Counted from the first letter of the stretch, positions 15,725 through 25,405 are shown. The stretch: DNA of 64,000 nucleotides from CAZGLK01 sp964526375 (GCA_964526375.1 CAZGLK010000001.1:13982-77981); one strand, 5' to 3'. A program made the numbers and translations. Notes: a model not told the origin generated them from the sequence alone.

Positions 15725-16797
15725 CCCAAAAAGTGGACAAAGACGACGACGTTTTGGGCGTGTATCACCGCTGGATAGAGGAATTGTCTAAAAAGGCGGA
15801 TAAGATAAGTGTCGTTTGTCTTTATAAAGGCCGTTCCGAACTTCCCGGAAATGTGAGGGTCTTCTCTTTAGGCAAAGAAATCCTATCGGACGCGGATTCA
15901 CGCGGATGGCGACGCGGATTCACGCGGATCAAATATATTCTCCGGTTCTATAAATATATTTGGGGATTGAGAAAAGAATGCGACTCGGTTTTTGTCCACA
16001 TGAATCCAATCTATATTGTTTTGGGGGGATTATTTTGGAAAGCGCTCGGTAAGAAGGTATTGTTGTGGTACAACCATCCGCTGGGCAACTTAACGGCTAG
16101 ATTCGGTATCGCTCTGGCTGATAAGGTGTTTTGCACATCCCGCTATTCTTTTTCGGCGAAATATAGAGGAACTGAAATTATGCCGGTGGGCGTAGATACA
16201 TCTTTTTTTGAACCGATGCCGGAGGTGGTTAAAAAACGCAACAGAATTTTATACTTGGGCCGCATATCGCCCATCAAAAAAATAGGGGTTTTGATAGACG
16301 CGGTCAAGATGCTGGAGATTCAAGGCCTTGATTTTGAACTCTGGGTTGTTGGCTCACCCGCTTCGCCGCAGGACAAAAGGTACGAAATTGAGATAAAAAA
16401 AACAACGGCGGGATTGTTTTTAAAAGGCAAGGTTGTTTTTAAATCTGCTGTGCCTCACCACGAAGCGCCAAAAATTTATAATTCAGCCGGAGTCTTTGTT
16501 AACCTTACTCCCACTGGCAGTTTTGATAAAACTATTTTGGAAGCTATGGCTTGTGAAACACCAGTGTTGGTAGCCAATAGAACCATGGAACAATATTTAC
16601 CAAAGAAATTGCAACAACTCTGCCTTTTTCAAGAAGACAACGCGGGTGAGTTGTGTGGCCGGCTGGAGCAGTTGTTTGAATTATCCTATGGAGAAAGGCA
16701 GAAGATGAGTCAAGAGCTACGGGATATAGTGACGAAACAACATAGCATGGATAGTTTAATAGAACGATTCTCGCATTTTTTTGAGAGTCGTTTGTAG
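15703..16797 (+). CDS. GT4 family glycosyltransferase
   Basis: A 364-aa GT-B glycosyltransferase overlapping the previous gene by 22 bases. The donor-binding half shows ILYLGRISPIKKIGVLIDAV, LWVVGSP and the motif FVNLTPTGSFDKTILEAMACETPVLVA, where the first Glu of the usual E-x7-E is replaced by Asp or shifted (SFDKTILEAMA). A block of acgcggatt repeats at 15889-15930 is translated near residues 63-76 (DSRGWRRGFTRIK). It lies before the flippase gene. Substrate unknown. Confidence 0.82.
   Translation: MAKLLFITQKVDKDDDVLGVYHRWIEELSKKADKISVVCLYKGRSELPGNVRVFSLGKEILSDADSRGWRRGFTRIKYILRFYKYIWGLRKECDSVFVHMNPIYIVLGGLFWKALGKKVLLWYNHPLGNLTARFGIALADKVFCTSRYSFSAKYRGTEIMPVGVDTSFFEPMPEVVKKRNRILYLGRISPIKKIGVLIDAVKMLEIQGLDFELWVVGSPASPQDKRYEIEIKKTTAGLFLKGKVVFKSAVPHHEAPKIYNSAGVFVNLTPTGSFDKTILEAMACETPVLVANRTMEQYLPKKLQQLCLFQEDNAGELCGRLEQLFELSYGERQKMSQELRDIVTKQHSMDSLIERFSHFFESRL
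15889..15930 (+). repeat. acgcggatt repeats inside a GT4 gene
   Basis: cgcggattcacgcggatgg, then cgacgcggattcacgcgg: four copies of the same word that occurs at 15268-15303 in the previous gene. The frame is kept. Confidence 0.75.
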
Positions 16798-16802
16798 AAC
16801 CA

Positions 16803-18278
16803 ATGATTACAAGTCGTCTGGCTTCTGCCGATTTCATCAAAAAGCATTCATCCCTGTACGAGTTTTTTATCAAGGGGGAAGGTTATTGGCGTTTAAGCGA
16901 TGCTATAGCTAGTGGTTTGGCTTTAGTTAGTTCTTTTCTGGTTTTGTCTTTGTTAAGCGTCCACGAGTTCGGTCTTTATCAGTTAGTTCTGGCTTTTATT
17001 GGGCTGGTTGGGGGTTTTATTGTTATAGATTCTTTTGACGGCATCGTCGCGGTGGAAATGCGCCATTATCTAAATGGCAAACGCACTGATTTGGCCGAGG
17101 GTATTTTAAGGGAATATGCTTGCGTGAAAGTGCTGGTAGTGACAATGACGACCGCGGCTATATTTTTTGCTTCCGACCTGATTGCCCGCAGATACGGTGC
17201 TGATGTAAGCCTCTTCGTTAAAATAGCTTCACTTTTTCTGATAATTGACACTCTTCAGTCTTTAGCAAATATTTTTCTTAAGGTTATATTCTCGTTTGTT
17301 TACTTTTTTGGTGCGGTCGTGCGGGAGGTAGTTAAATTGACATTGCTCGTGGGGTGGATGTTTTGGGGTAAGGTAGGCATAGCCACAATATTGATGCTGG
17401 GTATTTTTGGTTGGGCGGCTGCTTTGATATTTACCTCCGGATATTTTTTTAAATTTTATAGGATGGTTTTTAAAACGCCGCAGGAATCTGATTTAGAAAA
17501 ACAACGTTTTCCTATACTTGCCTATAAACAGCGGGAATGGTATAAAATTAAGTTGTTGCTCAACATTTTAAAAAAGCATGGTTTTTGGACCACGGGCCGG
17601 TATTTATTTTCTAAAGCGACGAAAAACACAACCCCGTGGCTGATAAAGTTTTTTATCAACACCGAAGCGGTGGCGATTTATGCGTTGGCTATTAATTTGG
17701 TTGACTTTGTAGAAAAGTTTTTTCCAATGAACATGTTAGGTTGGATAATGATGCTGAAGATTGACAGAAGGGAGGAACTTAACCGTATTTTTTCCAAAGC
17801 AGTAAAGTATGTTGTTTGTTGGGGTGTTATTTTAGGATTTTTAAGTATGATATTTGCGCCGTTCTTAATAAGGTGGATATTGCCCAAGTATGAATCTGCT
17901 TTGCCCCTTTTTAAGTTCATGATCTTGGCGCTGCCTATTTTTGGTTTTTATAAGGTGATGAAGGCTCAATTACTGGTTTTGCGGGAGTATAAAATTTTGG
18001 CTTTGCGCATCGTTTTTGAAAGTGTGGTTATGGTGGGGATTTTAGTCACGCTTTTACCCACTATCGGTTTAATTGGTGCCGCCGTAGCTTATATTGGAGT
18101 TTATATTACCAGGGTGCTGTTTTCGTATCCCGCCCTGATTCGCAGCCATCCTTATTTGCGTTTGAGTTTTAAGGAATTGGCAAGTTTTGATAAATCTGAT
18201 AAAGAGTTTTTAATAAGGTTTTGGCAGCAGCTGATTAGTATTGTTGGATCTTATTGGACCAGATTGAGATTCAAGTAG
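16803..18278 (+). CDS. Polysaccharide flippase (Wzx-like, MOP superfamily)
   Basis: A 491-aa integral membrane protein with about 12-14 hydrophobic spans spread over its whole length. Examples are LALVSSFLVLSLLSVHEF, LVLAFIGLVGGFIVIDSF, GILVTLLPTIGLIGAAVAYIGVY. The start SDAIASGLALVSSFLVLSLLSVHEFGLYQLV is typical of polysaccharide-exporting flippases, which move lipid-linked oligosaccharides across the cytoplasmic membrane. It starts 5 bases after a glycosyltransferase gene. It is the only flippase seen in the window, so it likely serves this whole locus. No matching Wzy polymerase was identified with confidence, though the two 630-aa membrane proteins deserve a check for this. Confidence 0.82.
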   Translation: MITSRLASADFIKKHSSLYEFFIKGEGYWRLSDAIASGLALVSSFLVLSLLSVHEFGLYQLVLAFIGLVGGFIVIDSFDGIVAVEMRHYLNGKRTDLAEGILREYACVKVLVVTMTTAAIFFASDLIARRYGADVSLFVKIASLFLIIDTLQSLANIFLKVIFSFVYFFGAVVREVVKLTLLVGWMFWGKVGIATILMLGIFGWAAALIFTSGYFFKFYRMVFKTPQESDLEKQRFPILAYKQREWYKIKLLLNILKKHGFWTTGRYLFSKATKNTTPWLIKFFINTEAVAIYALAINLVDFVEKFFPMNMLGWIMMLKIDRREELNRIFSKAVKYVVCWGVILGFLSMIFAPFLIRWILPKYESALPLFKFMILALPIFGFYKVMKAQLLVLREYKILALRIVFESVVMVGILVTLLPTIGLIGAAVAYIGVYITRVLFSYPALIRSHPYLRLSFKELASFDKSDKEFLIRFWQQLISIVGSYWTRLRFK

Positions 18279-18323
18279 GGTGATAAGGTGTCCTCGCAAA
18301 GAAACAGACAAAGACCAGAAATT

Positions 18324-19679
18324 ATGTTTAAGAAAACTATTTTCATAACGGCGTTTTTTAATCTGGCGGTCCGGAATATTTTAAGCACCGATTTTTTGGA
18401 TATCCTAAAATCGAGAAAGGATTTGAGGGTAATTCTGCTTGTGCCGGAGGGAAGAAAATTCTTGTTTGAACGGGAGTTTGGAGAAACCAATGTAGTGGTG
18501 GAGGAAATCCCTTTCAGACGTATATCGCGATTGAACCTCTTGTTTCATTTTTTGTCGTGGAATTTACTTAGCACGCACAGCAAGAAAATCCATCGTCTTG
18601 TTCAATTGCGCAAGGATAACAATTATTTGATGTTCTGGCTGACCAGCCTTTTGGGGTTTTTGGGCAGATTCAACCCGACAAAAAAAGTGTTTAGGTGGCT
18701 GGATTATAATTTTTCCCCGCGGGATGTTTTTGATCCCTGGTTTGATAAATATAAACCCGACTTGGTTTTGGCCACAGACATTCAGGATTTAAGAGTTCAG
18801 GAATTAAGCGATACCGCCTTGGTGCGTGTGGCTAGAAACAAGGATGTGGCGAGCGTGGGCATGTCTCGCTCTTGGGATGCTATAACCACAAAAGGTTTGC
18901 TGCGAACTCTGCCCGATATCTTGGTGACCCAGAGCGAGAACATGAAAAAGATGGCGGTTTGTTATCATGGTTTGGACCCCGAAAGGGTTGCGGCGGTTGG
19001 TTTTCCTCATTACGACTCTTATGTTAAAGGTACCAGGATTGATCGCGGAGTTTTTTTTAAGAGATTGGAATTGAATCCCAACAAACGGCTGATATTTTTT
19101 GTCCCGCCAAGTGACCTTTGGACCGGTGACAAATCGCTCAATTTTTATTTATTGCGGCTCCTGGCTGGTTTAGGTGAGCAGGTTGTGGTTCGGTTCCCTT
19201 TGTTTGGGGAGCTTGATATTGGCGACTTTGTTCCCCCAGGCTACATGATTTTTGACAAGCCCAGAAATGTTTCTCAACTGGAAGAATCATTTTTGAACAG
19301 GCAAGATGATGCTCATTTGGCTGATCTTATCTATCACAGCGATGTTGTGCTGACCGGTCCATCAAGTATAATTTTGGATGCGGCTATTTTGGATAAACCG
19401 ACTATCCTGCTTGGTTTTGATGGTGATACAAGTAAACCTTACTGGAAGAGTTTAAGAAGGTATTATGATTATGAACATCAGCAGGTTGTTATTAATGGAG
19501 CCGGGACCAGAATTGCCACCAGCGGGGAAGAATTGATTGCTTATTTGCGGGTCTGTCTGAATAACCCCCAGCAGGGGTCGACATTTAGGCGCACGATTGC
19601 TCAAGAGGCCTGTTATAGTTTAGACGGACAGTCGGGCGAGCGTTTGGCCAAGCTGGTTTTAAAAAGGTTGGACTTATGA
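18324..19679 (+). CDS. GT-B-like protein of an unrecognised five-member family (copy 1)
   Basis: A 451-aa protein. I prefer the ATG at 18324 over a GTG at 18288, because the paralogues begin with the same MxKTIFI..F....RNIL pattern. Conserved points across the five copies are KYKPDLVLAT, SRSWDAITTKG (the [S/N]WD-x2-T motif), VAAVGFPHYDSY, and a C-terminal HSDVVLTGPSSIILDAAILDKPTI, then SLDGQSGERL. The layout of two Rossmann-like halves, with a late Gly/Ser loop and an acidic residue, resembles CDP-glycerol transferase-like and other GT-B enzymes, but I cannot assign a reaction. It lies between the flippase and a GT4 gene, and overlaps the latter by ATGA. Confidence 0.65.
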   Translation: MFKKTIFITAFFNLAVRNILSTDFLDILKSRKDLRVILLVPEGRKFLFEREFGETNVVVEEIPFRRISRLNLLFHFLSWNLLSTHSKKIHRLVQLRKDNNYLMFWLTSLLGFLGRFNPTKKVFRWLDYNFSPRDVFDPWFDKYKPDLVLATDIQDLRVQELSDTALVRVARNKDVASVGMSRSWDAITTKGLLRTLPDILVTQSENMKKMAVCYHGLDPERVAAVGFPHYDSYVKGTRIDRGVFFKRLELNPNKRLIFFVPPSDLWTGDKSLNFYLLRLLAGLGEQVVVRFPLFGELDIGDFVPPGYMIFDKPRNVSQLEESFLNRQDDAHLADLIYHSDVVLTGPSSIILDAAILDKPTILLGFDGDTSKPYWKSLRRYYDYEHQQVVINGAGTRIATSGEELIAYLRVCLNNPQQGSTFRRTIAQEACYSLDGQSGERLAKLVLKRLDL

Positions 19680-20761
19680 AGATTTGTTACCTGAACCGCC
19701 ATCTGCAGGACAATACCGGCGTGGGCGCTTTCTGTTTGTCGTTAACCAGGTCCATAGTCGGTATTAGATCCGATGTTTCTTATAATGTTTTGACCGGTGA
19801 GGATATTCTCTCGGGCGGTTTTTTTGGCTTGGTTTTCAATTTTTTTAAAATACGAAGGTTTTTTAGGCAATATGACATAATCCATGCTTTGGACGCATGG
19901 CCTTATGGGGTCATAGCTGCATTTTTTTCTTTGGGTCTTAAAAAAAGGGTTCTGATTACAGCGGTCGGCACGGGTGCGGTGGAGCCGTTATACCACACTT
20001 TAAAAAAGCAGTTGTTAATCTGGGCTTACAGAAACGCCCATAGGGTTGTGGCGGTAAGCAGTAACACCAGATCCGAGATTTTGAAGGTGGTTCCTGATCT
20101 TAAAATTGATGTTATCAACCACGGAGTCGATGTTTCCAAGTTCCCCGCCTCCGCCGACCCGCTTCGCCAGAGCTTCAGCGAGATTGAAAATCTCAGACCT
20201 TACATTTTGAGCGTTGGTTGGCTTAAACCAAGAAAGGGATTGATCTATTCTTTGAGAGCCTTTGCCCTGATTGCCCCTAAGTTTCAAGGGCTTCGCTACA
20301 TGATTGTAGGCGAGGGTTTGGAATACGAAAACCTTGTAGCGGAGAGTATAAGATTGGGTGTTCATGATAAGGTAATCATACTCAAGAAAGTCTCGGAGGA
20401 ATACTTGGCATCTTTGTATAAGGGCGCGGAGTTGTTTTTGTTGCTTCCCCAGAGCGACAGCAAAGATATCGAAGGATTTGGGCTTGTCTTTCTGGAGGCG
20501 GCCGCTTGCGGCCTGCCGGTGGTAGGAACTTATAAAAGCGGGGCCGCAGACGCAATTTGGGAAGGCCACAACGGCTTTTTGGTAGAACCACGGGATCCTC
20601 AAGCCGCTGCCGAGGCCGTGTTGAAAATTTTGACGGATCACACTCTTAGGAATGAATTTTCTCGCAACTCTATTTTGTTTGCCCAAAAGATGAGTTGGGA
20701 CAAAGCGGCCCGCCTGTATTTGGATGTTTACGAGTCCCAGATCAAGCAAAAACAAACTTGA
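19676..20761 (+). CDS. GT4 family glycosyltransferase
   Basis: A 361-aa GT-B glycosyltransferase, last gene of the first plus-strand glycan operon. The acceptor half begins MKICYLNRHLQDNTGVGAF. The donor half shows PYILSVGWLKPRKGLIYSL, YMIVGEGLEYENL and LPQSDSKDIEGFGLVFLEAAACGLPVVGT, with E-x7-E donor-binding glutamates (EGFGLVFLE). Its start overlaps the upstream stop (ATGA), and its 3' end overlaps by 34 bases the end of the converging methyltransferase gene. Donor unknown. Confidence 0.87.
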   Translation: MKICYLNRHLQDNTGVGAFCLSLTRSIVGIRSDVSYNVLTGEDILSGGFFGLVFNFFKIRRFFRQYDIIHALDAWPYGVIAAFFSLGLKKRVLITAVGTGAVEPLYHTLKKQLLIWAYRNAHRVVAVSSNTRSEILKVVPDLKIDVINHGVDVSKFPASADPLRQSFSEIENLRPYILSVGWLKPRKGLIYSLRAFALIAPKFQGLRYMIVGEGLEYENLVAESIRLGVHDKVIILKKVSEEYLASLYKGAELFLLLPQSDSKDIEGFGLVFLEAAACGLPVVGTYKSGAADAIWEGHNGFLVEPRDPQAAAEAVLKILTDHTLRNEFSRNSILFAQKMSWDKAARLYLDVYESQIKQKQT

Positions 20762-21396
20762 TCGGCGAATAGATTGGGCCAGAAATATTTTAACAATCGC
20801 GTTCCAGAACTAACCTCCCTTTGGCTGATCTTAAAACCTAGTTTTTGGGTTGCAGCTTCAAAGTCTTTTACGGAAAAAAAGCGCAGGTGTTCCCTTGGTT
20901 CAAGAATCCATTGTTTGGGGAATCGTCCTAAAATTAACAGCCGGAGACGATGTTTCCAGAGAGCGATATTAGGTATAGAAACCAGCACGGCTTTTTTGGT
21001 TACCCGCCGGGCTTCCAGCAGCAGTTCTTCCGGATTGGGGATGTGTTCTAATGTTTCGGAGATGATTGTAAAATCAAACTCGCCGTCGTTAAACGGCAAC
21101 TTTTTAGCGGCATCATGTCTTTGGGCTGGTATCTTTCTTTCCCGGCAGATATTTAAGGCAGTTTCCGAGATATCCAGCCCCAAGGGCCGGATGTTCCGCT
21201 TGGAGGCAACGAGGTAACGGAGCAGGGAGCAATCGCCGCAGCCCACATCTAAAACCTTGGAGCCATCGGCTATCCATTGGGCGAATATCTTGTGCCGGGG
21301 GCGATAACCGGATTGACCTCGGTGCCGCCAGTAGCTTTCGTAGAATGGAGAGTTGGGGTCGTCCGTTTTTGTTTTTAGTAGAGTTTTTTCTTCCAA
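20728..21396 (-). CDS. Class I SAM-dependent methyltransferase
   Basis: A 222-aa methyltransferase. SAM-binding motif I is VLDVGCGDCSLLRYL, with GLDISETAL as the acidic second strand and FDFTIISETLEHIPNPEELLLEARRV as the later motifs. It starts at TTG, 21 bases inside the upstream epimerase, so the genes are coupled. The acceptor could be a sugar or lipid-linked intermediate in this locus. It is the last gene of a four- to five-gene minus-strand unit and converges on a glycosyltransferase gene, overlapping it by 34 bases. Confidence 0.8.
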   Translation of the reverse strand: MEEKTLLKTKTDDPNSPFYESYWRHRGQSGYRPRHKIFAQWIADGSKVLDVGCGDCSLLRYLVASKRNIRPLGLDISETALNICRERKIPAQRHDAAKKLPFNDGEFDFTIISETLEHIPNPEELLLEARRVTKKAVLVSIPNIALWKHRLRLLILGRFPKQWILEPREHLRFFSVKDFEAATQKLGFKISQREVSSGTRLLKYFWPNLFADQVCFCLIWDS

Positions 21397-22418
21397 GTTT
21401 GAGGTATGTGTTTATGTTCCAATTCCAGGGAATCAAGATATTTAAATTTTTGCGGCCCTAACGTTTTGGCCCAGGCTATTGTCTTTTTAAGACCCGTCTC
21501 CAGGGAGGTTTGTTTTATATTGCCCAAGAGTTTTCTCATGGTCTCGTGGCTGGAATAAGCCAATTTGACTTCTTGGGGTCTGGACGGCAAATACTCTGGA
21601 TTAAATTGCGGCGGCGCTTTTTTCCCAAAAAATTCTTTCAGGATGATATCTTTTAAGTGATTCAAGGTTACATTTTCGTTTGAGCCTACATTTATGGTGT
21701 TATTCTGGCACTTTTTGGAGAAGGCGGCTTTAACCATAGCCGTGGTGACATCGCTTATGTAACTAAAGGCCCGTTGTTGTAAGCCATCGCCGTAAATATA
21801 GAAGTTTTTGCCTTGCCCGAGTCTGTTTATAAAAATACCGACGACATTGCGGTAAGGATCGCTAAGATTTTGTCTGGGCCCATAGACGTTGTGCGGCCTG
21901 ATGATGACATACTTAAAACCATAGACTGTGGACATAATCCTGGTTACACTTTCCATGGCTGCTTTGGCCACACCATAGATGTCCTCTGGAGCAGGTGTCA
22001 TGCTCTCTCTGAAAGGAACTTGTTGGTTGCCATAAACGCTCATGGAACTCACCAGTATTATCTTTTTAACGCCATTTTTTATGGCTGGCACCAGCAGGTT
22101 TAAATAGGCCAGCAGGTTTCTGTCCATGGCACTAAATGGGGTAAATTGGCTTCGCCCTTCTGTGGCATCGGCGGCTAAATGAAAGATTGTGTCTGGCTTA
22201 AGCTTATTAATGTATTCGGCCGTTTTTTCGCGGCGGCGTAGGTCCAATTTGGTAAAGTATTTCTTTTGGGAGACATTGCGCATAAAACCACCAGAAAGAT
22301 CATCAACTCCGAAAACCTTGTATTTTTTAAGGTCATGGAGTCTATCGTAAATATGGCTGCCCATGAATCCGGCTGAGCCGGTTATCAGAATCTTTTGTTT
22401 TGGCATGGCACTGGTCAT
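21375..22418 (-). CDS. NAD-dependent sugar epimerase/dehydratase
   Basis: A 347-aa extended short-chain dehydrogenase acting on nucleotide sugars. It has the Rossmann motif ILITGSAGFMGSHI, VDDLSGG after the second strand, IFHLAADAT, the catalytic Ser region ILVSSMSVYG and the Tyr/Lys pair in YGVAK. IIRPHNVYGPRQ and QQRAFSYISDVTTAM complete the usual pattern of UDP-glucose 4-epimerase relatives. An ATG four codons on (22406) begins nearer to the Rossmann strand and may be the true start. It lies downstream of a GT4 gene with a 7-base gap. The exact sugar nucleotide cannot be told. Confidence 0.85.
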   Translation of the reverse strand: MTSAMPKQKILITGSAGFMGSHIYDRLHDLKKYKVFGVDDLSGGFMRNVSQKKYFTKLDLRRREKTAEYINKLKPDTIFHLAADATEGRSQFTPFSAMDRNLLAYLNLLVPAIKNGVKKIILVSSMSVYGNQQVPFRESMTPAPEDIYGVAKAAMESVTRIMSTVYGFKYVIIRPHNVYGPRQNLSDPYRNVVGIFINRLGQGKNFYIYGDGLQQRAFSYISDVTTAMVKAAFSKKCQNNTINVGSNENVTLNHLKDIILKEFFGKKAPPQFNPEYLPSRPQEVKLAYSSHETMRKLLGNIKQTSLETGLKKTIAWAKTLGPQKFKYLDSLELEHKHIPQTWKKKLY

Positions 22419-22425
22419 TATGACT

Positions 22426-23475
22426 CTATTTGATTAAACACTTTAACATACTTTTCAGGTTTTTTCCAATCAACTCCGGCGTGGCGCTGGAAGTAAATTT
22501 CGCATGTCCCTGCCGGGCTATGGCCTGACGCAACTCGGGGTTTCCCTTTAGAGTTATGATAGCCCGGGCTATTGATTCGGGATTGGCTATTGGCACGAGC
22601 ATAAGTTCTGTTTCGTCAAACAGCTCTCGTATGGCCGGCGTGTCGGCGGTTATAACCGGTTTGCCCATAGCCAGGTATTCGTACACTTTGTTGGGAATTA
22701 CCATTTTTGTTTTTGAGGTGTTGCCAAAGATACCCAGGCAAATGTCCATTCTAGCTACCCATTGAGGTACTGCCTCTGCGGGTATTCTGACGTCGTGAAA
22801 TTTAACATTATTAAGTTCTAAGCCCCGGGCTATTTTTTTGGCTAAGTTTAGCGTCTGGCCGTTACCCACCATCAGCAGTTCAAGGCTGGGGTCTTTGATT
22901 AAGCCTAAGGCTTGGATAATATATTCTACCCCCTGTAAGGGCACGAACGTTCCCTGGAAACCAATGGTCGTCTTTTCGTTGACGAGGCCATCTTGGGGAT
23001 AAAAGATGTCTGTATCCGCCCCAATCCAAACTCGCGCGAATTTTGACGGAGGCTGGTGAAAAGTCCGACAAAAATATTTTATGTGTTCTTGGGTGTCCAG
23101 CAATACCAAATTGGCGACTCTGGCCGAGGCCCAATCCAGAAAATAGTTGTGGCAGGCTGTCCACGAGAGCTTGGCGTGCAGTTTTCTGTCTTCAACCACG
23201 GTGTTGTAAAGGGAATAGAAAGCGTCAAGTACTATGGGTTTTCTGGTTATGAGACGGGCGAATAGGGCCATGCCTTGGCCGGCAAATCCAACAATCATAA
23301 TATCGTAGCTGTCTCTGATTCGCCGGTGTTTACGGAACAGACTAACGAGTTTTTTAAAACCGGCCGCTCTTTCGTGGCATTCAATAACATTCACTCCGTT
23401 TTTTCGGAGGCCTTTGATTATTATTCTGTTTCTGGAGTAATCTCGGTTATAGGAGCCGAAGTAGCAAATGGTCAT
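22426..23475 (-). CDS. GT4 family glycosyltransferase
   Basis: A 349-aa GT-B glycosyltransferase of the GT4 type. The N-terminal half begins MTICYFGSYNRDYSRNRIIIKGL. The donor half has IGFQGTFVPLQGVEYIIQAL, LLMVGNGQTLNLAKK and KMVIPNKVYEYLAMGKPVITADTPA. The last keeps one Glu (YEYLAMGKPVI), but the first Glu of E-x7-E appears replaced by Pro/Asn, as in GT4 members that act on simple sugars such as mannose or fucosamine. It overlaps the upstream membrane-protein gene by ATGA on the minus strand. Confidence 0.82.
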   Translation of the reverse strand: MTICYFGSYNRDYSRNRIIIKGLRKNGVNVIECHERAAGFKKLVSLFRKHRRIRDSYDIMIVGFAGQGMALFARLITRKPIVLDAFYSLYNTVVEDRKLHAKLSWTACHNYFLDWASARVANLVLLDTQEHIKYFCRTFHQPPSKFARVWIGADTDIFYPQDGLVNEKTTIGFQGTFVPLQGVEYIIQALGLIKDPSLELLMVGNGQTLNLAKKIARGLELNNVKFHDVRIPAEAVPQWVARMDICLGIFGNTSKTKMVIPNKVYEYLAMGKPVITADTPAIRELFDETELMLVPIANPESIARAIITLKGNPELRQAIARQGHAKFTSSATPELIGKNLKSMLKCLIK

Positions 23476-25370
23476 TTTTTAATTCGGTAGATTGCTACCG
23501 AAGGATTTTTATAAATTAAAGTCAAGTTTTCATCTAAATCCGAGCGGACGGAATTGATCTGCTGTTCCCACGGCCCATAGTAGGCATAATCGGCTGGCGA
23601 GCTTTTCCAATCAGTCTTGAGAAGGCGATAACGTTCTATCAGTTCATCAAACTTTTGAAGCTTGGCTAGCTCAATCGCATCAGGCGCGTCGGAGTCAGCG
23701 CCCCTTAGGAAGTGGCGAAAATCGCCGTATTTGCTGGCAAAATAGTTGCCATAGATATGCCAGACGCTATCATTTAAATTGCTGTCTTTGTCGGGGGGGC
23801 ATTGGTATTCAAGGCATCCGATTGGGACTTTACGTTCAAGTCTCTGTCTTAAGATATCTTCGGGGACCTTGAATAATTTATGAGCAGTCAAATATCTTTC
23901 TTCTATTTCTTTCATGCTCAACAAAGTAGTGAAAGCGGTGGCTAGATATGGGCGGGCAGAAGTATAGGTGTTTAGATAAAAAGAGTTCATGCTTGAAGGA
24001 GAAAGCAACTTGGGCTCAGGCTCCAGATTATTGTTTATCCACCCCCAGGAAGCGGTGATATCGTTGGGAAAAGCATAATACATTACCAGATGGGGCTGGA
24101 TGCTTTTTTTAATCTCCAAAACATTTACTATTTTTTTGGTAACGGTGGCAACACTTAGCAGGACCACCAATAAAACCACCATTTTTTTCAGATGGACATG
24201 GCGGTTTTGATATTTCTTGATTAGATCATGAGCCAGGATAAACAGAATTATGAACATCGTGGGGCCAATGACCTTAAACCAGGTATGGGGCACGGGTACA
24301 TAGCCGACTAGCAGCTGAATGTTCCAGACCGTTATCATGGTGGCACACATTGACCATAGAAAGACGGCTTTTCTAGAATTTGCCCTGAAGCAAATAAAGT
24401 AAATGGCCGGTATCAATAGTAAATAAACCAAATAGTCCAATATGTTGGCCGAATTTATGCCAATAAATCTGCCTTGGGCCAGACCCAGGCGGAAGGTGTA
24501 GTCTTGACTGGCGGGGAGTTGAGAAAATTTAAAGTAGTTTACAAAGTAAGGTATGGCCATGACGGCCGTGGTTGCCGTCAGCAGGGCCAGGCTTTTTAGC
24601 TGGACGGCGTTTTTTCTTTCAAAGGCAACGGCATAGCCGAAGAGAATGCCGATTAACACTACCCAGAAGACCCAGAGGTGGAAGTAAATGTAAAAAAGCA
24701 ATCCAGCGAATAAACCGGCCAGGACGGCTTTTTTATAAGAAGGCTGTTTCCAAAATCTGTAGAGACTCCAGCAGGCCAACAGGTAAAATGGAACGGTCAA
24801 AAGAGGATTATCTATTTGAGCCAGATACAATTTGTCAAATTGAGTTTTAACCACGGGGATAAAGTTTTTTACAAAGAAAGCCAAAAAATCATTCCAGCCA
24901 CGCCAGTCATAAAAGGGCAGTTTGCCCGGTATGGGGGTGAGGGTTCCAGCCAGCGCCATTAAAACCGACCAGAGTCGGGATTCAAGGATAATTCTTCCGA
25001 CTAGGTAGAACCCTGCAAAAGCTAGGGCAGAGAATATAAATTGGGTCAACAAATAGGCCGCATTCATATTCCCTTTGGTTATGAACATTGAGGCGGCAGA
25101 TAGCGTAGAGGTCAGGGTGTTCATTACTGTCGGTTGTTCCCTGATGTCACCGGATAAGTCGGCGGGCGGGAAATTGCCGTCATAGATTTCTCGGGCGCGG
25201 GGCAGATAATGAAGCAGGCTATTACGGTAGGTTTTGAACTGGGCCAGCGTAAACTCTTCCCCCGATCTTTCAAAATATTCCTTGATCATTAAAGGCGGCC
25301 CAATATAAAGCGAACCTACCAGGATTGATAGGCTGGCTATGATTATGATTTCGGTTGACTTGGTTGTCAT
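23472..25370 (-). CDS. Large polytopic membrane protein, paralogue of 53860-55743 (possible GT-C transferase)
   Basis: A 632-aa protein with about ten or eleven hydrophobic spans in the first 400 residues, then a soluble C-terminal part of about 220 residues. It shares with the 627-aa protein at 53860-55743 the opening LSIL.G.LYI.P...., a periplasmic loop with YLPRAREIYDGNFPPADLS, then FFVKNFIPVVKTQFDKLYLAQIDNPLL, YFHLWVFWVV, NYFKFSQLP, WNIQLLVGYVP, KKIVN and SARPYLATA. The topology fits GT-C glycosyltransferases that use lipid-linked sugars, or YfhO-like proteins. It is the first gene of the minus-strand unit. Confidence 0.65.
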   Translation of the reverse strand: MTTKSTEIIIIASLSILVGSLYIGPPLMIKEYFERSGEEFTLAQFKTYRNSLLHYLPRAREIYDGNFPPADLSGDIREQPTVMNTLTSTLSAASMFITKGNMNAAYLLTQFIFSALAFAGFYLVGRIILESRLWSVLMALAGTLTPIPGKLPFYDWRGWNDFLAFFVKNFIPVVKTQFDKLYLAQIDNPLLTVPFYLLACWSLYRFWKQPSYKKAVLAGLFAGLLFYIYFHLWVFWVVLIGILFGYAVAFERKNAVQLKSLALLTATTAVMAIPYFVNYFKFSQLPASQDYTFRLGLAQGRFIGINSANILDYLVYLLLIPAIYFICFRANSRKAVFLWSMCATMITVWNIQLLVGYVPVPHTWFKVIGPTMFIILFILAHDLIKKYQNRHVHLKKMVVLLVVLLSVATVTKKIVNVLEIKKSIQPHLVMYYAFPNDITASWGWINNNLEPEPKLLSPSSMNSFYLNTYTSARPYLATAFTTLLSMKEIEERYLTAHKLFKVPEDILRQRLERKVPIGCLEYQCPPDKDSNLNDSVWHIYGNYFASKYGDFRHFLRGADSDAPDAIELAKLQKFDELIERYRLLKTDWKSSPADYAYYGPWEQQINSVRSDLDENLTLIYKNPSVAIYRIKK

Positions 25371-25405
25371 AATCCAGTATTCTATCTTGATATCGGCTAT
25401 GGTTA

